Origin: Prochlorococcus sp. AG-402-A21
GTDB lineage: Bacteria; Cyanobacteriota; Cyanobacteriia; PCC-6307; Cyanobiaceae
Direction of reading: 5' to 3'
DNA: 64,000 nt
NCBI GenBank assembly: GCA_003279655.1
Contig: QCHI01000007.1
Span: forward strand, 16,697 to 80,696
This document shows positions 26,598 through 35,066 of the stretch, piece after piece. The notes beneath the pieces were generated by a model. The model made no database searches and had not been told where the DNA came from. It saw only the letters and a list, made by a program, of their open reading frames with translations. Position 1 is the first letter of the stretch. The number at the start of each line of letters is the position of its first letter. A program made the position numbers and the translations under genes.

Positions 26598-26993
26598 TTA
26601 CTTATCTTGCATTTCTTTTTGGAATAAAATAAATTGTTTAAATTGTTCAAATAACTCTTCATTATAATTTCCCTTTTGTTCGGATAAATCTAACTCTGGA
26701 TTATGTGTATTTTTTTTTGTGTTGTAAATTATACCTTTATCTGAGATTAATTCATCAAGATCATTATATTTAAAGGTTGAACTACTCATTCTATTTTGAT
26801 TGCCATATAATTTCTTTCTAATTAAATTATTTGAATTTTGAAGATTAAAACAACCTCTTGCTATTAATGCCTCTTCAACTAAGATCCCTACAACTTTTGA
26901 TTGGCTTAATTTTTCTTCGGTTGCAATTTTAGTGATTGTCTCTTGAGCATTAATTGAAGGAAGATAGCCAATTCTTTTTCTTAATGAGGGCAT
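26598..26993 (-). CDS. Ribbon-helix-helix-like small protein
   Basis: A 131-residue protein, ATG start. The first 48 residues look like a CopG/Arc ribbon-helix-helix DNA-binding domain: strand MPSLRKRIGYLPS, helix AQETITKIATEEK, turn with LSQSK, helix VVGILVEEALIARG. A polar, probably disordered region follows and then a helix (EELFEQFKQFILFQKEM). The family dimerises on DNA, so this could be a regulator of nearby accessory genes. Target unknown and no partner toxin seen. Confidence 0.6.
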   Translation of the reverse strand: MPSLRKRIGYLPSINAQETITKIATEEKLSQSKVVGILVEEALIARGCFNLQNSNNLIRKKLYGNQNRMSSSTFKYNDLDELISDKGIIYNTKKNTHNPELDLSEQKGNYNEELFEQFKQFILFQKEMQDK

Positions 26994-27080
26994 ACATACA
27001 TACCTATTTGACTAGAAATTTAATTTACTTTACCTTTTGGGTGAATTAAAATATTATATTTATTTCTTGATGTAAGATTT

Positions 27081-27257
27081 TTAAAAGATCCAATCGTCTA
27101 ACATTATTTTAGATTTCTCCATTTCATTGTTAGCTTTAAGTTCATTTATTCTTTTTAGCGCTGAATATGCCATTTCTCCTTTTTCCCAAAAACGAATGTG
27201 ATTTATAGGGCTTATAAGATTAGATTCATTCCCAGAATTTGTGGTTTTTTTAGCCAT
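27081..27257 (-). CDS. Small charged protein (58 aa), missed by the ORF track
   Basis: ATG (27257) to TAA, 58 residues. It opens AKKTTNSGNESNLISPINH and continues RFWEKGEMAYSALKRINEL, a well-formed helix, then ends in KIMLDDWIF. Composition is protein-like and the frame is clean. It lies downstream of the flanking paralogue (27427) on the same strand. Function unknown. Confidence 0.5.
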   Translation of the reverse strand: MAKKTTNSGNESNLISPINHIRFWEKGEMAYSALKRINELKANNEMEKSKIMLDDWIF

Positions 27258-27426
27258 TATAAAAAACGAGTGATATATTAAGTTGAATTAAATAGTTATG
27301 TTTTTTCCACAATAGACTATTGACGTGTTCTTCTATTGAAAATAAAAAATATTGTGAAACAAATACTTTATAAACTTAGTATTTAAAACAGTAGATTTTT
27401 TAAGATATAACTTTGATAAATGAACT

Positions 27427-27642
27427 TTAGTGCTTTTTATCTTCAGGAAATTCGGGTTTCTCTTTCTTTTTTCTCCTTCCGTCTGAAAGCTCTAGTAAAG
27501 TTGAAAGTTGTTCATATACTGATCTTAGTGATGACAACTCTGGAAGCAAACCGTCGTTTCTTAGATCTTCATCCATATATCTCAGCTCTTGTCTCACGTA
27601 GGACAGAATAGATTTTGCTTCGTCTCTTTTTGGGCCAGCCAT
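27427..27642 (-). CDS. Small paralogous protein A (71 aa)
   Basis: ATG start. Core SYVRQELRYMDEDLRNDGLLPELSSLRSVYEQL followed by a lysine-rich tail ending KKEKPEFPEDKKH. It is clearly homologous, about half identical by eye, to the protein at 30684-30887. Both have the RQELR-x-(L/M)-D/E ... DGL(L/M)PELS helix pair and the KPEF tail. Soluble and helical; function unknown. The pair flanks the flavoprotein and DoxX genes in opposite orientations. Confidence 0.65.
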   Translation of the reverse strand: MAGPKRDEAKSILSYVRQELRYMDEDLRNDGLLPELSSLRSVYEQLSTLLELSDGRRKKKEKPEFPEDKKH

Positions 27643-27867
27643 ATTTTTTTTATTTTTTGAAAAGATACAACAAAAATGAACTGAATTAAGATTTCAACTG
27701 CGTATCAAGACAATATGTTTCTAGGCTAAAAAGAAAATTATTTAATTTAAATCATAATCTTCTTTTTATTTTTTAGAATTCAACCATTGACTCAATCAAT
27801 AAAAGTAATAAATAAATAATTTATATATTATTTTATTAAACTTAAATTATTGGAACTTTATTATTTG

Positions 27868-29079
27868 ATGATTTCTGATCTTGTCATTATTGGTGGTGGT
27901 GCCTCTGGTTTTATGGGGGGGATCACTGCAATTAGTAATGGACTTAGATCTGTTGTAATACTAGAAGGAACCTCTAAGGTTCTTGAAAAAGTTAGAATTA
28001 GTGGAGGCGGTAGGTGTAATTTAACTAACTCATGTGCGGAGATTTCTAATCTGGTTGATAATTATCCGAGAGGAGAAAAGCAATTATTAGGATTGTTTAA
28101 TCAATTTTCTACAACCGATGCTTTTGATTGGTTTCAGAAGAAAGGACTTAGTCTTAAAGTAGAGAAAGATGGACGAGTGTTTCCTAGTTCAGATTCTTCT
28201 GATGATGTTATAAAATGCTTGAGAGCTGTTGCAAAAAAATCTGGCATTAAGGTAGTCACTAATTCTCATGTAAAGCAAATAAGCAAAATTAAAGAAGGCT
28301 TTAACTTATTAGTTAAAGGAAAAAAATTTTATAAAGCAAAAAATATTTTGATTTGTACCGGTGGTCATCCCAGTGGACGTAGATTAGCAAAAAGACTTGG
28401 GCACACAATTATTAAACCTGTTCCATCTCTTTTTTCTTTTTCTACTTCTGAACAATCATTAAAATCTTGTGCTGGTATAACTTTAGATGTTCAGATTAAA
28501 CTTACTGTTAATAATAAAAATTATTCTGAAGCAGGTCCTATTTTGATTACTCATAAAGGCTTTAGTGGGCCTGTTATATTGAGACTTTCTTCTTTTGGAG
28601 CTAGGAGTCTACACACAAATAAATATAATGCTAAATTAAGAATAAATTGGCTTTGTATGAGTGAGAATGAAGCCAGGTTAATACTCGATTTATATAAATT
28701 AGAAAATGGTAACAAACTTGTATTTAATTATAAACCTTTTAAAAGATTACCAAGAAGCCTATGGAGGGCTCTTCTTCGAAGCTTAAATATTAATTGTCAA
28801 TTAAAATGGGCGGATTTATCTAAAAGCGAAAAAGAGTCTTTGATTAAATGTTTAACAATTAATCACTATTTAATAAATAGTCGTGGTCCTTTTGGCGATG
28901 AATTCGTAACTGCTGGTGGAGTATCACTTAAGGAAATTAATTTTAAAACTATGGAAAGTAAGATCTGTAAGGGTCTATTCTTCGCAGGAGAGGTTCTAGA
29001 TATTGATGGTATTACAGGTGGTTTTAATTTTCAACATTGCTGGACAAGTGGCTGGGTAGCAGGTAATTCTATGATTTAA
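27868..29079 (+). CDS. BaiN/HI0933-type NAD(P)/FAD-dependent oxidoreductase
   Basis: A 403-residue flavoprotein. The FAD-binding dinucleotide motif VIIGGGASGFMGGITA is at the N-terminus, followed by RISGGGRCNLTN, the typical motif of the HI0933 group, and a C-terminal GGFNFQHCWTSGWVAG that closes the FAD site. The family includes BaiN and other reductases with poorly known substrates. The track uses TTG 27850; I prefer ATG 27868, two residues before the Rossmann strand. Confidence 0.85.
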   Translation: MISDLVIIGGGASGFMGGITAISNGLRSVVILEGTSKVLEKVRISGGGRCNLTNSCAEISNLVDNYPRGEKQLLGLFNQFSTTDAFDWFQKKGLSLKVEKDGRVFPSSDSSDDVIKCLRAVAKKSGIKVVTNSHVKQISKIKEGFNLLVKGKKFYKAKNILICTGGHPSGRRLAKRLGHTIIKPVPSLFSFSTSEQSLKSCAGITLDVQIKLTVNNKNYSEAGPILITHKGFSGPVILRLSSFGARSLHTNKYNAKLRINWLCMSENEARLILDLYKLENGNKLVFNYKPFKRLPRSLWRALLRSLNINCQLKWADLSKSEKESLIKCLTINHYLINSRGPFGDEFVTAGGVSLKEINFKTMESKICKGLFFAGEVLDIDGITGGFNFQHCWTSGWVAGNSMI

Positions 29080-29153
29080 AATACTTATTAATTTATCAGA
29101 ATTCTTATAAGTTTAGAATTTTCAATATCGTAGATAAAATTTAAATTAAATTT

Positions 29154-29243
29154 CTAGCCAAGTGATGCGATAAGTGCTGGTATCGCTATTGCTATTAGAC
29201 CTACAGCAGCTGTAGCAGTAAGTAATGATGTGCTCACACTCAT
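29154..29243 (-). CDS. Hydrophobic micro-peptide (29 aa)
   Basis: ATG (29243) to TAG, 29 residues, too short for the track. One membrane helix, TATAAVGLIAIAIPALIASLG, covers nearly the whole chain. The size and shape are those of low-molecular-weight photosystem or cytochrome b6f subunits, though I cannot match it to PsaM, PetN, PetG, PsbM or Psb30. It is a plausible thylakoid micro-peptide. Confidence 0.42.
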   Translation of the reverse strand: MSVSTSLLTATAAVGLIAIAIPALIASLG

Positions 29244-29390
29244 CAATTAATAATTTTCACTATATTACACAGCCTTTCTAAATATTTTTGTGAGTATTAA
29301 TACTATTTCTAGTAACTTATTTCCTTCTTCTTTTTAGTGGTAATTAATTATAAATGTTTAATGATTACTAAATCTTTCTACTCAAAACAG

Positions 29391-29441
29391 AATGAACCCC
29401 TTCTACCAGATCGAGATCTGGCCTGACGACCCCCCTTTGTA
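29391..29441 (+). other. GC-rich micro-ORF with internal hairpin
   Basis: An ATG-to-TAA frame of 16 codons reads MNPFYQIEIWPDDPPL. It uses C/G-ending codons (AAC CCC TTC TAC CAG ATC GAG ATC), quite unlike the surrounding AT-rich genes. CCAGAT-CGAG-ATCTGG inside it forms a stable hairpin. It could encode a tiny peptide, be part of a small RNA, or be a trace of transferred DNA. The rest of 29244-29535 shows nothing else I can support. Confidence 0.3.
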
Positions 29442-29535
29442 AGTATTTATACTTATCATGAAAAGGCTAGGCTTCTCTTTTCCACGCTTTTCGTCCTGAT
29501 ACTTCTAAAGTTCACTGAAATTATTTTAAGATAAA

Positions 29536-30093
29536 TTGTTTAATTCGATCTTCTATAAATCAATATTCAAGGATTTTGCTTTTCTTGTTTTACGAGTTTT
29601 CACAGGAGCATTCCTAATACATCATGGTTTTGAAAAATTAAATGATATTAATAATTTCGCCGATGCTTTTGTCCGGCCTCTTCACTTACCCTTCCCCGTA
29701 ACTCTCTCTTACATTGCTGCTGGGTCTGAGATAGGCGGCAGTTGGCTATTGATACTTGGCCTTGGAACTAGATTGGGCGCATCTGCAATCCTGGGAACTA
29801 TGAGTGTTGCCATTTACCATGCAATCGTTACGGCAGGTTTTAACATATATTTATTAGAACTTTTAGCACTATATTTTGCTTCTGCTTTCTCTATAATTTT
29901 GCTTGGTCCAGGCATGTTCTCAGCAGATTATTTGATACGAGAAATTTTCAAAACTAATCATGACTTTATTAAGTCTATTACTAGCCATCAATTATTAGTT
30001 AATACCTCGTTGTCTACCAATAATGAATCATTCAAATCTATAAAACAGAAGAAGACATTTGATTTTCCTTTCTCTAGCTTTTTATCTTCTTGA
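29536..30093 (+). CDS. DoxX family membrane protein
   Basis: A 185-residue protein with four hydrophobic segments. The family opening FLVLRVFTGAFLIHHGFEKLND is near residues 15-36, followed by SYIAAGSEIGGSWLLILGLGTRLGASAI. DoxX-type proteins are quinone-linked or redox-associated membrane proteins of mostly unknown role. TTG start; no other start fits because the first helix begins soon after. The C-terminal 40 residues are polar and Ser/Asn-rich. Confidence 0.78.
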   Translation: MFNSIFYKSIFKDFAFLVLRVFTGAFLIHHGFEKLNDINNFADAFVRPLHLPFPVTLSYIAAGSEIGGSWLLILGLGTRLGASAILGTMSVAIYHAIVTAGFNIYLLELLALYFASAFSIILLGPGMFSADYLIREIFKTNHDFIKSITSHQLLVNTSLSTNNESFKSIKQKKTFDFPFSSFLSS

Positions 30094-30110
30094 TCAATTT
30101 GTAGTTATTT

Positions 30111-30419
30111 TTAATTACCTTCTTTTTTCTTCATTGAAAGATAGAACCACATCCAAGTTGGCAAGGTGATAAAAAAACCAATTAATATGATATAACTTTT
30201 TGTTGTATCCCAGGCTGCTTCATCACAATTTTTTTTGATTGTATCTTTATCGCTTACTTTACTGCTTAGGTTCCTGCAGATATTTAGCCCATGAATACTA
30301 AGCGTCCCATATGTTATCGCTGTGGGAACAGTAGCAAGGAATATTGCGAGTATTAAATTTCCCAGCCTCAGGTTGAGGTCTTTTCTTTTTTGTTGGTCCA
30401 TGCATATATTTTTATCCAT
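30111..30419 (-). CDS. Small two-helix membrane protein (102 aa)
   Basis: ATG at 30419 (or 30401) preferred over the track TTG at 30437. Two membrane segments, LGNLILAIFLATVPTAITYG and SYIILIGFFITLPTWMWFYL, are separated by a polar loop with two cysteines (HGLNICRN, KKNCDEAAWD). The loop cysteines could form a disulfide if outside the membrane. Family not recognised. Convergent with the DoxX gene. Confidence 0.55.
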   Translation of the reverse strand: MDKNICMDQQKRKDLNLRLGNLILAIFLATVPTAITYGTLSIHGLNICRNLSSKVSDKDTIKKNCDEAAWDTTKSYIILIGFFITLPTWMWFYLSMKKKEGN

Positions 30420-30683
30420 ATTTATGATAAGGAACAATTTATTTCTTATTTTTTTACAAAGCAGTAAGCTTTTTTATATTGACTCTTGAATTGTTAGATC
30501 TGCATTTTTAAAAGTCAAAATTTCTACTTTTACTTTTATTAATAGCTTTATATATTTTTTTTATTAACTTGCTTAAATGTTTGCTAATAACTTGTGGGTT
30601 TATGAATTTTGTAAATTTGTAGATGCTTAAAATACTAACGTTAGGCTAAAGTTAAATCATATTAGCAATTAATCTATTTTATA

Positions 30684-30887
30684 ATGTCCACAAGTAAGAG
30701 AGAAGAAGTTAGTTCGCATTTGCGTTATATCAGACAAGAACTTCGAGATTTGGACCAGATGCTTGGCCAAGACGGCTTAATGCCAGAGTTGTCTGAATTG
30801 AAAGAGGTCTATAATTCTTTGGATGCTCTTCATCAATTACTTTCAGGTAAAGTTAAAAAGAAACCTAAGCCTGAGTTTGATGATTGA
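30684..30887 (+). CDS. Small paralogous protein B (67 aa)
   Basis: ATG start. RYIRQELRDLDQMLGQDGLMPELSELKEVYNSL followed by a lysine-rich KVKKKPKPEFDD tail. Paralogue of the 27427-27642 protein in opposite orientation, so the pair arose by duplication, or the two were acquired together. Soluble and helical; function unknown. Confidence 0.65.
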   Translation: MSTSKREEVSSHLRYIRQELRDLDQMLGQDGLMPELSELKEVYNSLDALHQLLSGKVKKKPKPEFDD

Positions 30888-31028
30888 TATCATTAATTAC
30901 TATTTGAATAACATTTTAGAAATCAAAGGGTGAATTTATTTAATTTCCAATTGGCTTTGAACATAAGTATGGCGACTTGCAAGAAATAAAACTTCTAACA
31001 ATATATACTTAAGGATAATGATGAACTT

Positions 31029-31157
31029 ATGAAAGACGAAACTTGGAAGATTTAGTATAAGCAATGGAAGAATTTAAAGTCCTATCAAATTAAATTGATT
31101 TTTGATGACCCTAAAAGTCAATCTGAGGCTTGGCTCCTAAATTCAAGGTGGTGTTAA
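31029..31157 (+). pseudogene. Possible gene remnant interrupted by TAG
   Basis: From ATG 31029 the frame reads KDETWKI, then TAG, then continues 33 sense codons (QWKNLKSYQIKLIFDDP, SQSEAWLLNSRW) to a TAA. The downstream part is protein-like. There are no other ORFs in 30888-31257, so this 370-base gap seems to hold only this remnant. Confidence 0.32.
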
Positions 31158-31257
31158 TGGATGGATTTTAAAGAGAATAAATTTGTCGAAAATTTCTACC
31201 AATGAAACTTCTTTTTTAACTGATCCTTGGGAAGCCTAATATTTGTTTAATCCTTAT

Positions 31258-32334
31258 CTATAGCTTTTTTGAAAAATAATTCTTTTCTAATATGTCATGA
31301 ATAATTATTTCTTTAACAAATACTTGTATTACTACTGCCATTGGAATTGCTAATAACAAACCAAGTGGTCCAAAAAGAATTGTGAATATAAATTGTGCAG
31401 TAATTGTTAAACCTGGTAGTAATTTGACTTGCTTTTGCATTATTGAAGGAGTTATTACATAACTCTCAATATTTTGAATTACTATGTATAAGCCCAGAAC
31501 AGCAAGCGATTTCCATGGAGTATCTAGCAATGCAACTGAAAGAGGGAAAATAGTACTTATTGTTGGACCTACATTTGGTATGATATTTAAAATACCAGCT
31601 ATTAAAGCATTAGCTATTACCAATTTTATTCCTAATAAATATAATCCAATAGAAGAAAGTAGTGCTACACAAATTGAGCTTAGTAGAACTCCACTCATCC
31701 AGCTACTTAGAGCATTGCCGCATCTCAATAAAATATTTCTTGCACGCCTTCTATAAAATGATGGTACTAACAATATTGCAACTTCTCTATAGGCATTAGG
31801 TTGTAATGTTATCATTAAGCCCACAGAGATTATAAAAAATAATTGAAGGATTCCTATCCCTACATTGCTTACTAAGCTAATCAACTTTGTAATGCTATCT
31901 GTTACACCATTAGCTAAAGTCGCACCATCTGGGATAATACTAAGCTTATTTGTCAATATTGATCTGTCGGCTAGATATGGAACATTATCTTTATATATAA
32001 TTTCTGTAAAATCTAAAAATGTATTTATTGAGAGCTCCCATAGTTTACTTACAGCGGAAGGTATTTGATTGATTAGCTCTTGAAACTCGCTAGTAAATTG
32101 CGGTATTATTATTACTATTGATAAACTTGAAATTAGTATAATAGATATTATTGTTATTAACAAAGATATCCACCTAGGGATTTGAAAAAAATCTCTTATT
32201 TTACCAGTAATAGTACAAAGGGCCATAGATATGATTATTGAAGCAAAAAATAGTATCACTATTTCTTTTAATCCCCATATAATGAATATAGAAAAAACTA
32301 AAGCTGTAATTGATAGTAAGTTAGTTGGTTTCAA
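31258..32334 (-). CDS. AI-2E/PerM family permease
   Basis: A 358-residue protein with about eight membrane segments in the AI-2E transporter (UPF0118) pattern: two hairpins at the N-terminus, an amphipathic middle domain (LINQIPSAVSKLWELSIN) and the conserved C-terminal block NALIAGILNIIPNVGPTISTIFP plus VQNIESYVITPSIMQ and LPGLTITAQ. Exported substrate is unknown in cyanobacteria. TTG start, 9 bases after psb28 and likely in its transcript. Confidence 0.85.
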   Translation of the reverse strand: MKPTNLLSITALVFSIFIIWGLKEIVILFFASIIISMALCTITGKIRDFFQIPRWISLLITIISIILISSLSIVIIIPQFTSEFQELINQIPSAVSKLWELSINTFLDFTEIIYKDNVPYLADRSILTNKLSIIPDGATLANGVTDSITKLISLVSNVGIGILQLFFIISVGLMITLQPNAYREVAILLVPSFYRRRARNILLRCGNALSSWMSGVLLSSICVALLSSIGLYLLGIKLVIANALIAGILNIIPNVGPTISTIFPLSVALLDTPWKSLAVLGLYIVIQNIESYVITPSIMQKQVKLLPGLTITAQFIFTILFGPLGLLLAIPMAVVIQVFVKEIIIHDILEKNYFSKKL

Positions 32335-32343
32335 CTTAAATAT

Positions 32344-32676
32344 TTATTTTTTATTTAGTGAATTTGCATGCCTTAGGGCGAAACGCATAAACCTTTCAAA
32401 TTCTTTTTCTGAATTCCAATTATAAGTAGATTTTACTTCTTTAACATGATCTTCTGAAATAGATAAATCTATTTTTCTTGTTGAAATAGCACCTTCTTCG
32501 TCAATTAGATACATTTTCTGTATCGAATTATAATTTTCTAGTGTAATTGTTTTAGGTTTGTAAAATTTATATATTGCCTTACCTCTTTTTCCATCAATAT
32601 TTCTAAATAAACGTATTTCAGGATGACCTTTTTCGTCTCTACCTTTAACAAATTGAATGGCTACATTTTTATTCAT
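32344..32676 (-). CDS. psb28: Photosystem II assembly protein Psb28
   Basis: A 110-residue protein with the Psb28 features AIQFVKGRDEKGHPEIRLFRN, a YLIDEEGAISTRKI stretch and RFMRFALRHAN at the C-terminus. Psb28 binds the cytoplasmic side of photosystem II intermediates, near CP47, during assembly and repair. ATG start. It heads a probable two-gene unit with the permease. Confidence 0.9.
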   Translation of the reverse strand: MNKNVAIQFVKGRDEKGHPEIRLFRNIDGKRGKAIYKFYKPKTITLENYNSIQKMYLIDEEGAISTRKIDLSISEDHVKEVKSTYNWNSEKEFERFMRFALRHANSLNKK

Positions 32677-32729
32677 TTAAGTCAGCTCTCCTTGTGAGTG
32701 AATTAATAGACATATGCTTGTATATAAAA

Positions 32730-33782
32730 CTATAAGGGATTGAGCTTGTAATTTAAGATTCTATTTAAAGATAACTTTAGACTTAAGCCGCTAAGATCAA
32801 TCGAATTTATATTTTCTGTTTTTTTAAGTTCGTATTCATAGCACTTGTCATAATAATTAAGCATGGCTTCACAGGCGTGTGACCATTCTTTTTTCTCAAT
32901 AGCATCTAGAGCCTCTTTTGTTCTTTGTGGCCCTAATCTTTTGCTTATTCTATTCACCGCATCTTTTAATTCAGTTTGAGAATTTTGACTATATATATCG
33001 ACTAAATTTTCAATACGCTCATCCTTTGATTTAATTATTTCTATTATCGGTGCTTTTTTCATTTTTGTATACAAGCTATTTGGTATGCGACATTTTCCTA
33101 GATTAGAACTTTCAGCTTCTATCCATATCTCAATTGCATTATTTTTTTGAAACTTATAAAGAGATTCTGCAAGAATATTTTCAAATTGTTGAGTTGTAGG
33201 TTGCTTGTCCATACCTAATGAGCCAAAACTGCTTCCCCTATGATTCGCGATTCCCTCTAAATCAATTACATGTATACTTTCATTCTTAATGTAATTTAGT
33301 AGATCTGTTTTTCTTGTACCTGTTTTACCTGCGATAAGTCTTATGGGTAAATCTGACTCAAATTGATTTAAAACCCATTTTCTATAGCTTTTATATCCAC
33401 CTTGTAATAAATAGGTCTTAATCCCAATTGTTCGTGCAAGCCAAGCAAAAGCACTAGATCTCATTCCACCTCTCGAGCAGTATATTCGTAATGATTTATT
33501 TATAGATTCTCTTTTTTGAGTTGTTTCTTGGATTATCTCTAATAGCTTTTTAGTTTTTGGAAGAGTTACTTTTAAACCATTAAATATTGCCTTTAAGCGA
33601 CTTTCTTTTTTATAGCTTTTTCCTATAGTTTCTCTTTCGATATCAGAAAACAAGGGGATATTAATGGCTTCTGGCCAATGACCTTGGCTAAATTCGAAAG
33701 GACTTCTTACATCAACAATTGGATTGGTTAAATTCCGAAAATCCGTTACGGGGTAGTTCGAATTGGTAGGTTTCTCTGACAT
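32730..33782 (-). CDS. mnmH: tRNA 2-selenouridine/geranyl-2-thiouridine synthase MnmH
   Basis: A 350-residue protein with an N-terminal rhodanese domain (IVDVRSPFEFSQGHWPEAINIPL, active-site region YCSRGGMRSSAFAWLAR with Cys about residue 98) and a C-terminal P-loop domain. MnmH geranylates 2-thiouridine at the tRNA wobble position and, with selenophosphate, converts it to 2-selenouridine. The Walker A reads AGKTGTRKT where Gly is usual before Lys (GxTGxGKT), an uncommon variant. No selD is present in this window. ATG start. Confidence 0.88.
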   Translation of the reverse strand: MSEKPTNSNYPVTDFRNLTNPIVDVRSPFEFSQGHWPEAINIPLFSDIERETIGKSYKKESRLKAIFNGLKVTLPKTKKLLEIIQETTQKRESINKSLRIYCSRGGMRSSAFAWLARTIGIKTYLLQGGYKSYRKWVLNQFESDLPIRLIAGKTGTRKTDLLNYIKNESIHVIDLEGIANHRGSSFGSLGMDKQPTTQQFENILAESLYKFQKNNAIEIWIEAESSNLGKCRIPNSLYTKMKKAPIIEIIKSKDERIENLVDIYSQNSQTELKDAVNRISKRLGPQRTKEALDAIEKKEWSHACEAMLNYYDKCYEYELKKTENINSIDLSGLSLKLSLNRILNYKLNPL

Positions 33783-33821
33783 AGTATTAGTGCTTAGGTC
33801 ATTTTAGGCCGGCATTAGATT

Positions 33822-34538
33822 ATGACTGAAGAAAAAACACATTCAAATAAAGAGAGCATAGAGGAGTTCTTGGAGTCTTTTAGAACGGCTTCAGAGAGGA
33901 AGCGACTGGCTTCGCTAAATGTTTTAGAAGAAAGGGTTGAGGAACTGCTTAGCCTTGAATCAAGTTTGATGACTGGTTTTGATCCCGGTGATTGTGATTG
34001 GTCGTCGGGCTTCATTTTGCAACTTATTCATAAAACTGATAAAAATTTCATAAAAAACAAACTGAATTGTGATGACCTTGCTTGGTTCAATGCCCCATCA
34101 GATATTGGCTATGATTATTCACCTCTTCAGAGATATTTATTAAATGAAAGTTTTGAGGACGCTGATCGCTTTACAAGCTCAAAACTTAGAGAGCTGGCTG
34201 GAGAAAAGGCAGTTAAAAGAGGATATGTTTATTTCTCTGAGGTTGAATCAATACCTTGTACTGATTTATCAACCATAGATAAGTTATGGATTGCTTACTC
34301 TAGAGGGAAATTTGGTTTTACAGTTCAGGCAAAAATATTAGATTCATTAGGTGGGAGATATGACAAACTTTGGCCTCGAATTGGTTGGAAAAAAGATGGA
34401 ATATGGACTAGATATCCCAAATCATTTACTTGGTCTATTGAAGCACCTAATGGTCATATGCCTTTGGTCAATCAACTTAGAGGTGTTCGACTCTTGGATG
34501 CCTTGCTAAATCATCAAGGATTGACTACTAAAAGCTAA
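33822..34538 (+). CDS. gun4: GUN4-domain protein
   Basis: A 238-residue protein. The N-terminal ~80 residues form a helical bundle. The GUN4 core follows with DRFTSSKLRELAGEKAVKRGY, DLSTIDKLWIAYSRGKFGFTVQ and WKKDGIWTRYPKSFTWSIEAPNGHMPLVNQLRG. GUN4 binds protoporphyrin and Mg-protoporphyrin and stimulates Mg-chelatase, the first step of the chlorophyll branch. ATG start. It is divergent from mnmH with 39 bases between the starts. Confidence 0.9.
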   Translation: MTEEKTHSNKESIEEFLESFRTASERKRLASLNVLEERVEELLSLESSLMTGFDPGDCDWSSGFILQLIHKTDKNFIKNKLNCDDLAWFNAPSDIGYDYSPLQRYLLNESFEDADRFTSSKLRELAGEKAVKRGYVYFSEVESIPCTDLSTIDKLWIAYSRGKFGFTVQAKILDSLGGRYDKLWPRIGWKKDGIWTRYPKSFTWSIEAPNGHMPLVNQLRGVRLLDALLNHQGLTTKS

Positions 34539-34669
34539 CTATTTAATTATTTATGTTTAATTTATACTCATAGAATACATAGTATGACTTAAGTTTGAAA
34601 AAATGAATTGAATTCCTAGATTAATTCTTTGACCAAAAGATTAGTTTACAAAGAATGTTTTAATTAATT

Positions 34670-35062
34670 GTGGAGCCTCCTAAAAATTGGGCTGTATTTA
34701 TACATCCCTCTACTTTAAAACTAGCCTCATTCGTTGAAACTCTTTTAGAGCCTGTAATATGTAGAGAAACTGCAAAAAGGATTGAATTAGGATTGCATGA
34801 GGCTCTTGTTAATGCTGTAGTACATGGAAACTTGTCTAATCCTAATAAATTTGTTCGTGTTAGGAGAATTCTTACTCCTAACTGGATTGTTTGGCAAATT
34901 CAAGATGAAGGAATAGGAATAGTTGAAAATAAAAGGAGAAATTCTTTACCTTTGAAAATTGATGCTAATAGTGGGAGAGGAATATATTTAATTTATAAGT
35001 GTTTTGATGATGTTAGATGGAGTAGGAAAGGCAATAGACTTCAGCTATCACTTAAGAAATAA
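34670..35062 (+). CDS. Anti-sigma regulatory factor-type serine/histidine kinase (HATPase)
   Basis: A 130-residue single-domain GHKL ATPase of the RsbW/SpoIIAB group. N box LHEALVNAVVHGN, G1 box IQDEGIGI and G2 box NSGRGIYLIYKCFDDV are in order. Such proteins bind and silence a sigma factor or phosphorylate an anti-anti-sigma partner. No partner gene is nearby. GTG start; preceding 130 bases show no gene. Confidence 0.8.
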   Translation: MEPPKNWAVFIHPSTLKLASFVETLLEPVICRETAKRIELGLHEALVNAVVHGNLSNPNKFVRVRRILTPNWIVWQIQDEGIGIVENKRRNSLPLKIDANSGRGIYLIYKCFDDVRWSRKGNRLQLSLKK

Positions 35063-35066
35063 GGCT

